From assembly GCF_000471905.2 (NCBI RefSeq), contig NW_006494916.1, positions 2,967,296 through 3,031,295 of the forward strand: a stretch of DNA of 64,000 bases. The letters run 5' to 3'. Below the pieces are notes generated by a model. The model saw nothing but the letters and a program-made list of their open reading frames with translations. It was not told the DNA's origin and ran no database searches. Of the stretch, positions 1-12,460 are shown piece after piece (the stretch's first letter is position 1; each line of letters begins with the position of its first letter). The DNA comes from Amborella trichopoda (Eukaryota > Streptophyta > Magnoliopsida > Amborellales > Amborellaceae). A program made the translations under genes and the position numbers.

Positions 1-384
1 GCCTTTCCCTTGCCCTTTTAGAGCTTTCCACTTGAAACAAATCGCCCCTCCTAACCGGTATTGTATTAGGTCTATGCCGCACATGCCGTGCCCACCTAAG
101 TAGCCTGCTCATTGTATACTTTCCTTTATTTTAATTTCATTATGTGGCCTTCATTCCGTTTGGCATGAATCCACTTTGTACAAACTACCAACAATAGAAC
201 TTACTTAGTGTTATTATGTATTTCCAAAATGATAATGATCATGTGTCTGTCACCAGTTATTCAATTTGTCAAATTTTTATTCATATCTACATTTCTCTAC
301 TATCATTTTCTAGCACTTCTAAGATCTCCGTGCTCTTTGGGGTTACCATTCTGTTAATAACTTTTAAGACATTTCAACACTTAG

Positions 385-3300
385 GCAATTGATGATGATT
401 GCAATCAGACTGGGCAAATGGTTGCTGGGCTGCTCAAATGGCCACAAGGGACCTTTGCTTCCAAGGTAAGCCATTCTATGCTAGTCAAGGCAGAAATATT
501 TAGCTCTTTGTATTAAGCAATAGTTATTATGTCTAGATTCTACTTGTGTAAGTTTCATCTGTTATCTGTTGTTAAAATCAAATGACTACACTGGCTCTGC
601 AGTTATGCTTACATAAACTTCTTCCAAACTTGTGCTATGCGTTTAATAACTTCAATCACTGAAATTTGACTATCAGAAATCGATGCCTACCTTCAGTAGC
701 TTTTCTAGGATGGAAGTTCATTCTTCAAGCCCAATGGATACTATGTGAAACATAAGCGAAGTCCTTAGGTTAATCAGCCTTCAACACAACAGTGTTCGTC
801 CTTTCTGTGTGTTCCTGAAATTTGTTAATAGACACAATCCATGTGTTATGGTGTTATTGCAGATTTCTTATGTAGGCATCAAGGAAACATCAAGTTTCTC
901 CAAAATATCTGAAGCAACATTATTTGTTGTATATTACTGTTGTGGAAGATATTAAGATCCATGAAACACACTGCGTATTGTTATGGATTAAAAAGTGTTA
1001 AGATAACTTCCAAATTATGGGGAGTTAGCTTTGACTTATAAAGGGGGTAAAAGAAAAAGAATCATCCGCTGAGTATTTCTTGTATATCAATAAATATTGC
1101 AAGAAAATGTTGTATGTGGTAACGTGCTGAAGCCATGGAGTGATTTGTGCGTATTGTGGGAGTAAGGTCGTGCAAGTGTAAGTGGACATGATCATCAATC
1201 TGTTCTATTCCATCAATTCTTCAAGAAGACCATCTCAGTAATCAAAAGATTTCACATTTATATGGAAGTTCTCCCTTTAATTTGTACTATTTGGGTAGTC
1301 TTTCTCTAGTGGCAAACTTGTAGGCATAACAATAGTAATTCTTCCCTTGAAGATTAGGCAATCTCTATTTCAAGGATAGATCCCATATGCCCAGAATATT
1401 TCTTCTATACTTTTGATTGTTGTTGTGATCTTCAGTACTTCCCTATCATTAATTGTGATTGAAATGTTATTATTGTATGCTAATAGGATAATAATGCTGG
1501 ATACCAATTATCTGACTAATAAATAGTTGGTTTCTAAAAGTGAGCACTAGCTTACTAATAATTCGCCGAGCCTGAGGTGCTTATTGAGTCCAAGCAACAA
1601 CTTTCAAAGCCAGCAAACATGAGTTGAATCTGGGACCCAAGAACAGGAGAAGCATGTGCCTTCTCATGACTTGTGTTTGATTCTTACATCAAATGAAAGC
1701 GACTGTTCTCAGTGCACTTGAGGTTTTAGATACTAATACCACACAATAATGTTTTTACAGGCATTGATAAAACTACTTAGGGTATCTGCACAATACTTGA
1801 AAGTTTCCCATGGAATCTGGACTATCCAAATGACTGAAGTCTGGGATTAAAATCCTAGATTCATTTCAAATATGGATTTTATCCAAGACAGAGGACTTGC
1901 TACACATGTTAGAAAGAGATAATGATCAGGAGGGAAGAATCTCATGATGAGATGGGCTCTCACACCAAGGAGGATGGATATAGATGAGCTTATGTCCTGC
2001 CAAGGAAACTTCCAAATTCCAATATTGTGAACAATTTCCATTTTTAAAGCTTTGTTGATTTTCATGTCTAGTCTTGGACATGGGTATATTGGGTGATAAA
2101 TTTACAGCAAACATCAGTATATTGCATTCACTGTTTCCACCTCTGTGTAATTTTCATAAGCTTTCTTTTTCTTTTAGAAACTAGTTTTGTAAATTTTATT
2201 ACTCCTGATAAATGTGTTTTTCTTTTTATTATGAACATTCATCAAGGTTTTACATCAAGTTGCATATAGAGGCAATAAAAGATCGGTATAAGAGACATAT
2301 AAAATTAGGAACTCTTATGGATAGTTTTCTTCAACAATAAGCCTCACTGCCCATTTCCTCCTTGGCAAGGGGGTAGGCCTCTTGGTCATTATGGGAGATC
2401 ATATAGGACTCAAAAATATCAAAAACCTCATCTATGATTTCAACACTGGTCCATAGTGGAGCCACTTCTTGATGAGCCAATTTAATGGCATTCAAGAAGT
2501 CTCCTTCAGCCTGTGGGGACATAAGAAACATTGGGAGAAGACATTAAGGCCTGTTAGAAGAGCCCTAGCTTCTATCTTTTCTGTGTTTCAGGTAACTGCT
2601 AGCCTTGAATCCAGTACCCTACCTAGGCCTGAATGAGCCAGATTCCTGCATTTGCCATCAATTTTTATGTTATTAATCTTCTTGTAAAGAATACTTGCTT
2701 CAAGGAGTGAGGAGTTTCCACATTAAATTCCATTATTAGGTTTGTTTTCTCCTAATGCGTGATAAGTTCTTTCAATTTGCTGTTACTTACAGTGCAGATT
2801 TTGGAATTATCAGCCTTCACTGTTTTGTTATGAACTCTGACTTCATCAGATGTGTCTTCCTTGGCATCATGCATTAAGACATAAACATTTATGGAATGCG
2901 GCTACTTCATGCATCAGTCGATGCATTGACATTCTTATTCACTCCACTCAAACAAGATTGTTTTTTTGTCTAATGAATTGTGTGAATTGGATCCCTCCTC
3001 CCTCCCTCCCTATTATCTCTCTTTTTGTGTGTATCTGTATGTAACTACATATTTATTATGTAGTCATTCCAAGTAGGGTGCGTACTTGCTTTGTGCCAGG
3101 TGGTTTTGGATAAGGCGAAAAGCACGGCAACAGTAGAAAGAGAGGTTGATGGGGGTCTTGAGACATTATGCTTGGATCTTCCAGCAGTAATCACGTAAGT
3201 ATCAATACTTCTCTTTACCATTCCTCTTGTTCTAAGTGCTGTGACTTCTAGGAACAACTGTCTTGGTCCATTTATTCAACAAAGATCTGATCCTATGTCG

Positions 3301-3662
3301 TTATAAAGGTATTGATACTTTTGTGATTAATCTAATTTTTCATATGTCTTAATCGGTTTAGCACCATATGGGCATCATATTTTGTTTCTTAAGGGAGAGT
3401 GTGGACCACACCTCTCTGGATATTTGTCTCCTACTATTATAGAATAGGGGAGATACATGATTTTTGTTTCCTCCGGCTATTATTAAATTACCGCTATTTG
3501 GCAGAATTTTCCACGCAAGCAGGGTTCCATAAACCACAGGCACAAACATGTTGTGGTGGTAATCCAGCACCAGCGGAGGAAGATAATAGTACAGTTTCTG
3601 TTTATTGGTCCATCCAAACTGGCCCTAAGATATGTAAAAGATGATAAGATCTCTTTTTTTAT

Positions 3663-3699
<37 letters not shown>

Positions 3700-5275
3700 C
3701 TCTCATTCCCTTGTATTTCCTTGCACGTGCAACATTCATAAACAGTCATGGGTGTTATCTATTGTCCGTGTCTGTTGTTTTTTTTTTTTCTCTAACAGTC
3801 CCTTGTAATCTATGTTGACTTACCATTATGTAACAGAATTCTAATGTATCCATGCTCTGCAATTCTTCCAATTGTATTAAGACTTAATCAACTCTGAATA
3901 AGTTGACAATTTGGTTTTGTTAGCTGTCTTCCAAAGAGAAGCTCCAGGAAATATGGACAAAGCTCTGCACTCTTTTCTAGTATGACTTTTAAGACAGTAT
4001 ACCTTGCTCTGCCCTCTCTAATTTGGACCTCTGGAGTTTCTTTTTAAGTGTGATATTCTTATGATATTCAAGTAACTCTTTTGTTTGTTTATAATCATTT
4101 TGTATTCAGATTTTAGCCACGGTAAGTATGTTAAATGGACTCTTGAATCATTAATCAACATGATCAACACAGTTTGTAGTTGACTTGCAGATAGACACTG
4201 AACTTTGAAACATTCATCTTGATCATTTTGTATGTTTTCAGAAGTGATTGCATTTCTCGAAATTATTGGATTAGCACTCAAGAAATTATACATAACCCAT
4301 TGGAGTTTTGCATACTGTAGTCCAAGGTTTAAAATCACTGATTTGGATTGGATTCACAGTGTCACGGGGCTGATTCCCTCCGGGAATCAAGAATCGGAAT
4401 TAATCTCCCCATTTACCTAATGCCCCGTGTTTAATAATCTTTTTTAAAATGATTTAAACTCAAAAACATCATCAAACATATGACTTTATGCAACTTTTTC
4501 GCGCTGTTCCTTTTTTTTATTTGTTAAATTTTGCTGGATCTTCAATTGAGCCGATTCGGATTGGTACAGTGAAGGGCCTACCCACCTGCACGATCCATGT
4601 TTTAAAACACCATTGTAATCCAAAGGGACTTCACCATCCATTCCTGATGAAGCGTAGTGGAGATTAACCATGGCAGATATCCTGACCTACTGCTGTTGTA
4701 ATATCTGCCATTTGTCATTGGGAATGAACAGTGCATGCCTCTTTGGAGTACCATATACCATATTCCTTCAGATTGTGGACTATATCTATATTGATCATAT
4801 AAGCATTTGGTTTTGTTACTTTATAGCCTAATAACGTAAGCATTGTCGAATCAAATTCTGTCTGCCTTTCATTTTCTGAGATTAATTGTGTCACCCATTG
4901 ATTGTATGCACCTCTCTCTCTCTAGAGAGAGAGAAAAAACAAGAGCTTCCTTATATTCCTTTTTAGTGAAAGAAAAACTCTTCTATGTTCATAGATGCAT
5001 AAGCCTGTATGAAATGAACATGTTTAAAGGACATGTTATTTCTTTGCAGGTCGGATCTACGACTTAATCAGCCTCGATATGCAACGCTTCCTAACATAAT
5101 GAAAGCAAAGTCAAAGGTTATAAAGAAGGTTACTCCTGAAGAATTAAATGTGGAAATCAAGCCTGATATAGAGATTGTTGAAGTTAACGAGCCCCCGAAA
5201 AGGAAATCGGGTGTTAAGGTGTCATCTGTAGATGAGCTTATTGACAAGCTGAAAAATGAAGCTCGTGTCCTGTAA
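385..5275 (+). CDS. ETFB: Electron transfer flavoprotein subunit beta, 3' portion (last three exons)
   Basis: Seen: three exons join in frame at GT-AG borders: 385-465 (27 codons), 3100-3194 (31 codons plus 2 nt) and 5050-5275, ending in TAA at 5273-5275. The translation runs from an [12 protein letters not shown] block, through [12 protein letters not shown] and LPAVIT, to [19 protein letters not shown] and a lysine-rich C-terminus. Family knowledge: these are hallmark blocks of ETF-beta. The protein pairs with ETF-alpha in the mitochondrial matrix and passes electrons from acyl-CoA and branched-chain dehydrogenases to ETF:ubiquinone oxidoreductase; DDDCNQTGQ lies in the AMP/FAD-proximal region, and the [13 protein letters not shown] stretch is the ETF-beta signature. 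The tail after it has the usual length, so the C-terminus looks complete. The 5' exons lie before base 1, and bases 1-384 are intron. The two internal introns (2.6 and 1.9 kb) are long but need no missing exon, because the protein aligns without a gap. Confidence 0.93.
466..3099 (+). other. ETFB intron
   Basis: GT at 466 and AG at 3098-3099. It is AT-rich and mostly featureless. A short antisense open frame at 2331-2531 begins next to an acceptor-like CACAG on the minus strand, but I recognise no protein in it. Confidence 0.85.
3195..5049 (+). other. ETFB last intron
   Basis: GT at 3195, AG at 5048-5049. It contains a (GA)n run near 3667-3696 and a (CT)n/(GA)n mirror at about 4911-4934 that can form a small hairpin. 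No exon is needed here for the ETF-beta reading frame. Confidence 0.85.
3667..3696. repeat. (GA)n microsatellite
   Basis: About 15 uninterrupted GA dinucleotides inside the last ETFB intron. They create open frames on both strands that carry no coding meaning. Confidence 0.9.
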
Positions 5276-5618
5276 TTCTGGACAATGTTTTTCTTTTCAG
5301 TTTTTAATTTGTAATTGACAAAAAACTTCATATCTATTCTGTACAGGGCCAAATCCTTGTTTAAGTACAGAATAATGTAATGGGTTCTCCTACGTTATTC
5401 ATGGATGGGGGAGGCAAGTAATTGTTCCCAATTAAAACAAGGTTGACCTTGAAAACAGCAGAAAATTAATGCATTTTATTCTATTTTTGGCCAGTTATCA
5501 ATGGTGGATGTTGGATTTGAATATGCAGTACTTTATTGGCACAAAGTACATATTGTTTTTGCATTTCCTTTCTGGTTGTAGTTACCACTGCTTTAGTATG
5601 GCTTGAAGGTATTCGCCC

Positions 5619-5649
<31 letters not shown>

Positions 5650-5779
5650 GAGAAAAAGAGAAAGAAAAGAAAAGTATTGCTTATAGCCTGCCAGCAGATA
5701 CAAAACCTTTGTAGTTCACCGTCGTGGTATACTCCTATAAGAACAAGTTGACACTATAAAATGCATAATTAAGTTGCAT
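5276..5779 (+). other. ETFB 3'UTR and downstream spacer
   Basis: AT-rich sequence after the ETFB stop. AATAAT-like signals near 5370 could direct polyadenylation. An A-homopolymer of about 20 followed by an A/G-rich run lies at about 5619-5674. No gene is seen. Confidence 0.5.
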
Positions 5780-6124
5780 CTCTTAAATCCTTCGAAAAAG
5801 GTTGTTTTGATGATAGAAAATTACCTAAAAGATCATCTCAACATTGAAATGCATAGATATGGAGGTAAAAAATAGATTTTAAGTCCCAAAAATAGTACAA
5901 TCTTGGAACACCTTATCTGGACAATCCATTTTTTAAGGTTTTGTGCATTTATAAATTTGCTTGACTTGAACAATATTTGGAGTTCAAATTTTATAGTTAG
6001 AGATGAAAATAGATTTTTGTACCATCCGAAGAATTTTCAACACCAAAATTGTATCTTATGACTAAGTTTGGAGGAGCACCTTACTTTGATTATTTAATGT
6101 TGCAACCTTATACAAACCACACCC
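5780..6124 (+). mobile_element. MITE family M1, copy 1 (5' end truncated)
   Basis: The right end TATACAAACCACACCC and internal blocks (ATCATCTCAACATTGAAATG, a 'lower left' cluster around TTTATAAATTTGCTTGA) recur in copies at 30941, 31985, 33165, 33538, 38930, 39318, 63191 and 63901. There is no coding capacity and it is about 380 bp when complete. It faces the inverted copy at 6206. Confidence 0.65.
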
Positions 6125-6205
6125 TTCTTATAATTGGTCATTGTGCACATGCATGCGCACGAGTCCTTGTTCTTTTCATATAAATTCTCATGTCAATTGT
6201 GAAAA

Positions 6206-6545
6206 GGGTGTGATTGTCGTAGGGCTATGAATTTATGATATTTTGTAAAGCTGCACCTCAAACCCAAATAAAAGTTCAATTCAGCACTATAAATCCTTGT
6301 GATGTCCTAAAAATCTATATTTGACCTTAACAATGGAATTTGAAGCTCTTAAAATATTGCAAATCAGACGAATCTATAAATAAATGAAATAAAAAATCCC
6401 AAAAAAGTGATACAAGGTAGACTATTTTAGCTATTTGAGTTCTATTTTTTCATGTCCATGATCTTCAAGGTTGAGGTGATTGATTTGCAATTTTTATAGC
6501 ACCAAATTTACTTTTTTTAGTGATATTTCTATCCCTACCTCTGTC
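6206..6545 (-). mobile_element. MITE family M1, inverted diverged copy
   Basis: Begins GGGTGTGATTGT, the reverse complement of the right end of the copy ending at 6124. Its interior (TTGTGATGTCCTAAAAATCT) is the reverse of blocks in the other copies. About 80 bp separate the two, forming a head-to-head inverted dimer. Confidence 0.5.
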
Positions 6546-6784
6546 AGTTAAGTGTGCAGGTGTGAGTGTAAATATTTTAAGCTCACACACTTAATTGGGC
6601 AATACATTCTCCACATCTTGTTTCTAACCATTATATGCCAGTGTTCACATCAACGGTCCTCAATGCTTAATTCAAATATAAAGGGAATGAAGAGATCGTA
6701 GTCCATGAGTATAATATACTCTCCATGTGAACATGATTCTTCCCACTAGCATATATAACTGCTAAATGTATCTAGGAGATTAAG
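6546..6784. other. Spacer without recognised content
   Basis: AT-rich spacer between the inverted MITE pair and the LINE. I see no gene or repeat I can name. Confidence 0.4.
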
Positions 6785-9066
6785 AGAGGTGCTTCCGATG
6801 GTGATAGCTGGGCCCTGGTAATCATTTATAAAAGGTGGACAAATTACTAATGGATGTTATTCTCCAAGAGTGCATCTGCTTGAGGAAAGTTGAAAATTAA
6901 GCTGGATTTTTATGTGAAGTTGGTTTGGAGAAGGACTATGGTAAGGCGGATGGGGCATTCTCAAGATAATGACTGTGATGGGATTTTGTGAGAAATGGAG
7001 GAAGGGGATTGAAGGCCATTTATCTTTTTACTCATTTTTCTATGCTTATAAAGGAAAAGCCTAAAGGAATTTTTAGGGCCGCAAGAGGCATTATGGAGGA
7101 GGACCCCTTATCTTCATTTTTATTCAGCTTGATGGTTGATGTATTTAGTGTGATGTTAATGAGCGTTGAGTAGGATGGGCCGATAAATCCTAAAACTTAA
7201 TGAAAGCAGTAGCTAGGTGCCACATTTGCAATATGCAGATGATAATTTAATTTTTTTGTGATGCAAGTGAAAATGAAGTGGGAGCACTTAAGAGACTTTT
7301 TTGTCTTTTTTTAGACAATTACTTGCCTAAATATGAATTTGAAAGAAACCAAATTCACATTTTAGCCCTAGGAAGTGAAACAAATATGCTAATATATTGG
7401 AGTATGGGTTTGAAAAGTTTATTGTGAACTACCTAGCATTACCCTTGACAGACATTAGGGCCTCTACATCAATTTGGGATTCTGTGGTTCAATGGATGCA
7501 ATACAAGCTAGACTTTTGGAAGTCAAAGCTTTTATCAATTGGGATAGACTAAATTGGTAAAATCCACATTGTCGAATTTCACTTTTTAGAATGCCAAGTT
7601 CCAAAGCAATTAGAAGGACTAATTCATAAGTTTCTATGGTGTGAAACTGAAACTTGTAAGAAATGCAGTTTGGTGGCATGGTGTAAGGTTTGCGCTCCCA
7701 TTAAAGATCGAGGTTTTGGGTGTGAAGAATCTACGGGTAATGAATAGCGCTCTTTTAACCAGGTGGTGGTGGAGATCTGTAAATGAATAGGAACAACCGT
7801 GGAGATCAATTTTGTAGGAAAAATATAGCATCGACAAGGAGCATAATATGGTGGCAAACGGGTCAAACAAAAAGGGTGTGACTCACGTGTGGAAGGGTAT
7901 CATGAATCATAGAGAGGTGTTCTGAAGAAATATGAGGATGATGGTGGGTAACGGAGAGCAAACCAGATTTGGCTGCACAAGTGAGCATTTGTTGCACTCT
8001 TTGAGAAGGTGGCATCAAAGAGTTCCATGAAAAAAAACAACAAAGGGTACTTGGAGTAGGGCACAAAATTGTATGGAAAATTCCCTGTAGATATAGTGGA
8101 CAATCTGAGATGGTGGCAAAACAATACATACACTACCCACAACTGTTGCAGATGCATTTCTGAACATAGATAGAGTTATATATGAGCCAAGCACAAGAAG
8201 TGTGTTCACTGTTAGCTCAGCGCGTAAGTTGTTGTTCAATGATAGAAGGTGGTGGAGTGATCCAAGTTTTTCAAGGATATGAAAAGTACTAGTTCCATAT
8301 AAAGTTCGATGCTTCGCTGTTTTGTCGGAGCAAGTTGCTGACTATTGATGAACTGACCAAAAGGGGAGAAATCCTTATGATCATATGTATTTTGTGTAAA
8401 CAACCTGAAGAATCTACAGAACATGGGTTCTTAGAATGCTCCTGCACAAAATATGCATGGGGGATGGATTATCAGTTGTCCGTCCAGTTCTCAATTATTC
8501 CAGCTCAAGCATATGAGATATTTATGAATTGGAATGTACCTGACATTGCAGCTGGTGGCAGGACATTATGGAGAGTTATAGAAGGGCAGTGGTGTGGGAA
8601 ATTTGGAAGGAGCATAATTAGAGATGTTTTGTTGGTAGCCAGGAATTGGTTGAAGGATAAGAGTTGTAAGTGCAGAATGGGCATCCATTAGAAATGAGTT
8701 TGGGGGACTGTCATGCATTGATTTATAATATATAAAATGGGGGAATTACTTGGGACGAAGGAGAGAGTGAATTGTATATCTTATGTTTGGGAGATATTAT
8801 TTGTCAAAATCCTGATTTTAAATCAAATTTAGAAAATATATGTAGAGTAGACTTAAGGTTTGGCCTGAAGCAGACTTAGTATAACATCTGTTAGGTAGTA
8901 TGCTTTAGTTCTTGGGTAAGCCCAAAAAGGATATGATTGGAGGTAATGGGAAAAAATATGGGGACTTATAGCTTCACCACATGTATGACCCTTAATAAAG
9001 CAGAATGACGAATTAAGATTCATATAGACGACCCCAATTAGTTGGGAAAAAGCTTCGATGATGAAG
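6785..9066 (+). pseudogene. Decayed L1-type LINE (reverse transcriptase and zf-RVT)
   Basis: Seen: broken frames give, in order, an RT block like 'RAARGIMEEDPLSSFLFS' (about 7075-7135), the catalytic YADD box within LQYADD (7232-7243), a GLPL-like piece and a GRLTLIK-like piece (about 7430-7570). A C-terminal block follows with RGEILMIICILCKQPEES...HGFLEC (about 8350-8440), resembling the zf-RVT domain at the end of plant L1 ORF2. Many frameshifts and stops separate these. The 3' end reads CCCAATTAGTTGGGAAAAAG followed by a short GATGATGA run, a 3' end typical of plant LINEs. Family knowledge: ORF2 carries endonuclease and RT; the endonuclease is missing, so this is a 5'-truncated dead copy. 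Confidence 0.85.
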
Positions 9067-10227
9067 TAGACATTCTCGGATCGCTATCTTTTTCAAAAAT
9101 AACAAGCGGTATGAAGATGGGACCTCGAACTTCCCTAATATTGAGTTCCAGGGGCAATCTAGAGTCCTCGAACTGTTGTTTTTTCTAAAAAAAAAAAAAA
9201 GAGAAGGATCGGTCTAAGGATTCTAAACTCGAACCACCTGAGCACTGCTCCTAAAACTTGGGGCACTAACCTACAAAAAAAAAAATCAAGTTCGATGCGA
9301 GGATGCCTTCTCTGGACTGAGGAGACATCCTCCAACCAAAGGGCAATAGTGAAAAAAATAATATTATGAGTTGATCAACCTTCTTTGTAATTTCTGGCTA
9401 TAAGAGGAGCATTTCGTATTTTTCCTATTTTTTAAGATCAGTAGGTAACTTGCTATTAAAAAAAATATAAAAAATATAAAATTTATTTGCATTGTTTTTT
9501 CTAATGTTTCCTATCATCAATAAAGATTGAAAAGTGTTTGGGCCATGAAAAAATATTTTTTACATTTTCTCTTATTTTTGCATTATTTCTAAAATACACC
9601 TAGATTATTTCAAAACTACCCCTGTTTATAAATTGTGCGGTCCAAAATCCATTTTTCCACAACTTTTTTAACTTTATTTAAATGCTTTTTTGTGTTAAAT
9701 TTATTGCAACCATAATTTCCATATTTTTTTAGATTTATTTTTATTATTTTTATTTTTTTAATAATTTTTGGCTTGCCAAGACTCTGCTTGGTTTTTTCAG
9801 GTTTTCCCAACTGGCTCCGGGATTCAAAGTAATTTGGGAATTCTCTTTCTAATAATTACATACTTTTTATCATCCTACATCGATAAAACCTATTGTCTCT
9901 CTAACAAAATTGAACTTGCACGCGTCAAAGAAAAAGAGCAAAAAAAAACAAAAGCTGATAACTTTTGTTCCATTTCAATTTAGAGTGTTGCCTTTCTCTC
10001 TACCGAAAGGATGTTTAGTCCCACATTGATAAGAAAGGTGTGGTATTGGATGAGGGGGTGCCATAAAATAGAGAGAAAACGAAGGGGAAGGGATTAAAAG
10101 GGTCGGTTGGCTAAATATGCCACTCTCGCCTTTTGTCGGTGGGTGCTGTATGGCTATCAAGACATATGGCCGACGCAATTTCTGGACTCCAAAAGGGTTG
10201 GCTCGCTAGGTCGACCCTCCAATTCTA
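9067..10227. other. Intergenic AT-rich stretch
   Basis: Contains A-homopolymers (about 9187-9200, 9277-9287) and a very AT-rich segment at 9440-9780. No coding signal or recognised element. Confidence 0.5.
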
Positions 10228-10675
10228 GTGTACACCAAATCTTTCTCTCTCTACCCTGTTCTGTTTCTCTTTCTCTCTCTACCCTGTTGTGTTTCTCTTT
10301 CTCTCTCAACCTTGTTGTGTTTCTCTTTCTCTCTCTACCCTGTTGTGTTTCTCTTTCTCTCTCTACCCTGTTGGCTTTCTCTTTCTCTCTCCACCCTGTT
10401 GGCTTTCTCTTTCTCTCTCCACCCTGTTGGCTTTCTCTTTCTCTCTCTACCATGTTGGCTTCTCTTTCTCTCTCTACCCTGTTGGCTTTCTCTTTCTCTC
10501 TCTACCCTGTTGGCCTTCTCTTTCTCTCTCTACCCTGTTGGCTGTCTCTTTTTACCCTGTTGTGTTTCTCTCTCTACTCTGTTGTGTGTCTCTCTTTCTC
10601 TCTCTACACTGTTGTGTTTCTCTCTCTACACTGTTGTGTTTCTCTCTCTACCCTGTTGTGTTTCTCTCTCTTCCC
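10228..10675. repeat. 28-bp CT-rich minisatellite (about 16 units)
   Basis: Unit of about 28 bp built on CTCTCTACCCTGTTG then TTTCTCTTT, with two main variants (GTGT or GGCT after CTGTT) and shortened units near the right end. Because 28 is one more than a multiple of three, each frame rotates through all phases and stays open. This yields three overlapping Leu/Ser/Phe-rich frames on the plus strand and one Glu/Arg-rich frame on the minus strand, all artefacts. Confidence 0.92.
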
Positions 10676-10740
10676 ATAAGCCTCTTCCTACCATAGTTTC
10701 GATATCATGGTTTCTTTGTCTCTAGTATCTCGTAATCAAA

Positions 10741-10860
10741 CTATTTATTTATTAATTCAATGCTTCTCACATTTTCATCTCTCTCTACTTAGGTCATCTG
10801 GATTTATTTATTAATTCAATGCTTCTCACTTTTTCATCTTTCTCTACTTAAGTCATCTGG
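10741..10860. repeat. Tandem duplication, about 58-bp unit
   Basis: The block containing TTATTTATTAATTCAATGCT and CTCTACTTAGGTCATCTGGA occurs twice back to back with few differences. Confidence 0.85.
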
Positions 10861-10862
10861 AT

Positions 10863-11141
10863 TGGTGTATATTGTAATTAATAAGATATGTTTGTATATT
10901 GTAATTAATAAGATATGTTTGTATATTGTAATTAGTAAATATGTTTGTATATTGTAATTAGTAAATATAGGAAGAGTAGGATATTGTGTCCTATATTTTA
11001 TGGTAACTCAATACCATGTATTTGATGGTAAGTGTGGGTATAGTTTAGATGTCTATGATTTAGTTTTTATATATAATTTTTCTGTAATTTGTGTATAGTT
11101 TTATTATATTATCATATATAAGAAACCTGAGACTCTTCACA
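10863..11141 (+). repeat. LTR of small LTR retroelement A (left)
   Basis: Runs from TGGTGTATATTG to GAGACTCTTCACA and is followed immediately by a primer-binding site, TGGTATCAGAACC (11142-11154), complementary to initiator-Met tRNA. A 27-bp motif (GTATATTGTAATTAATAAG...) is repeated four times near its start. A related LTR with the same end GAGACTCTTCACA lies at 13726-13902. Confidence 0.7.
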
Positions 11142-11154
11142 TGGTATCAGAACC
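11142..11154 (+). other. Primer-binding site (initiator-Met tRNA)
   Basis: TGGTATCAGAACC directly after the LTR end. It differs from the usual TGGTATCAGAGCC at one base. Confidence 0.75.
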
Positions 11155-11239
11155 AGATTCGTCTTAAGCTCTTAGCTATGTCCATTCTTTGTCTTTGAAG
11201 CATTGCAACCAATTTTTAAGACCAGTATATTGCTCACGT

Positions 11240-11763
11240 CGACTGCTTGAGTCGATAATCCTCTTTACTATAACTCAATGTAATAACAAGGTTATCATAA
11301 GATTCCGACAATTAACAAAATAAAGTGACCGCCTTATCTTCATCGTTCATTCTTGCACATATACCCTCAAGTTCACAAATGATATTATTAAACTCATTCA
11401 AGTGTTCTGACACATTTGCACATTCTTTCATTATCAAAGAATATAATTTTCTTTTTAAGAAATTCGGTTTGTGAGAAATTTTGTTTGATACAAACTTTTC
11501 AATTTATCCCAAAGATCTTTTGCTGTCTATTCACAAACAATATTAAACAAAACTTCATTCGTTAAACACAAACGACTAGTGGCCCGTGTCTTCATATCGA
11601 GTTCGGCCCAATCATCATCGGTCATATTTACCGGTTTTTTATTTTTTCCAAATAATGTTTTGTGTTGCCCTTGATGTACCAATAAATCTTGTATTTTTAA
11701 TTTTCAAATTTCAAAATTATCTTTCTCATTAAACTTCTCCACCTCAAACTTGTGAAATGTCAT
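11240..11763 (-). pseudogene. Copia-type gag fragment (nested, broken)
   Basis: Minus-strand translation starts MTFHKFEVEKFNEKDNF and continues with blocks such as DDDWAELDMKTRATSRLCL and AKDLWDKL, then TNRI and LNEF-like pieces, with several stops and shifts. Family knowledge: this matches the UBN2/gag N-terminus of plant Ty1-Copia polyproteins. Only about 175 codons of gag remain; protease, integrase and RT are absent. It sits inside element A in the opposite direction. Confidence 0.8.
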
Positions 11764-11792
11764 TTTCCCAAAAAATATTACACTAATTCCTT

Positions 11793-11806
11793 GAGCTCTG
11801 ATACCA
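11793..11806 (-). other. Primer-binding site of the nested Copia element
   Basis: Minus strand TGGTATCAGAGCTC, two bases from the LTR end at 11809. It fixes the orientation of the gag fragment. Confidence 0.8.
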
Positions 11807-11808
11807 CT

Positions 11809-12460
11809 TGTTGTAAAATCCGGATAACCCAATCACCCCTTTTGAGCAAATCGGGATATCTCAAATCTCACTAGATGTAGTAAGCACTACACTACAATCA
11901 TTTAAACACTTAAATAATATGCCCAATATGCAATAACAAGTGCAATATAATTGGAAAAAATATAAAAAACAATATGAAAATCATCAAAACACAACACAAA
12001 TGAAAATAGAGAGGGACACGCACATATATGTGGTTCACCCAAGATGGGCTACGTCCACGGGCTGTGGTTCACCCACGATGGGTTACTGTTCACCCAAGAT
12101 GGGCTACGTCCACGAGCAAGATGGCAAAGATGTATCAGAGGAAAAATTTACAAGATTGGGGTTATGTAGAGTTACCTTATACAATCTCAAAGAAAGCTCA
12201 AACAAAATAACTTCTTATATGGACTCACTCACCGATATCGTGTTCCAAAAAACAACCCAAAATGAGCTCCAAATGGTGGTGCTAGGGTTTTGTTACAAAA
12301 ACCCCCAATTTTTAACCCCAAGCTTCTCTCTACAATTGCCCTTTCTCCGTCACTCACCCGTGTTTTTCTATCTAAAAAACGCCTTTTTATGGACCTCTAC
12401 TAAAAAAGCTTATTTTAGTTATAAAAATACCCGTTGATAAGAGGTACAGTACCATAAGGT
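11809..12460 (-). repeat. LTR of the nested Copia element
   Basis: Begins TGTTGTAAAATCC next to the primer-binding site. It contains a tripled motif around GGTTCACCCAAGATGGGCTA (about 12030-12110), a GTGGTTC...CTACGTCCACG pattern I associate with plant Copia LTRs. The outer end is not sharply defined. Confidence 0.6.

Noticed and set aside
4330-4420. tRNA-like hairpin (GATTCCCTCCGGGAATC)
   Set aside because: No cloverleaf or T-loop consensus; only one stem.
10157-10725. Overlapping open frames of 98-190 codons on both strands
   Set aside because: All are translations of the 28-bp minisatellite.
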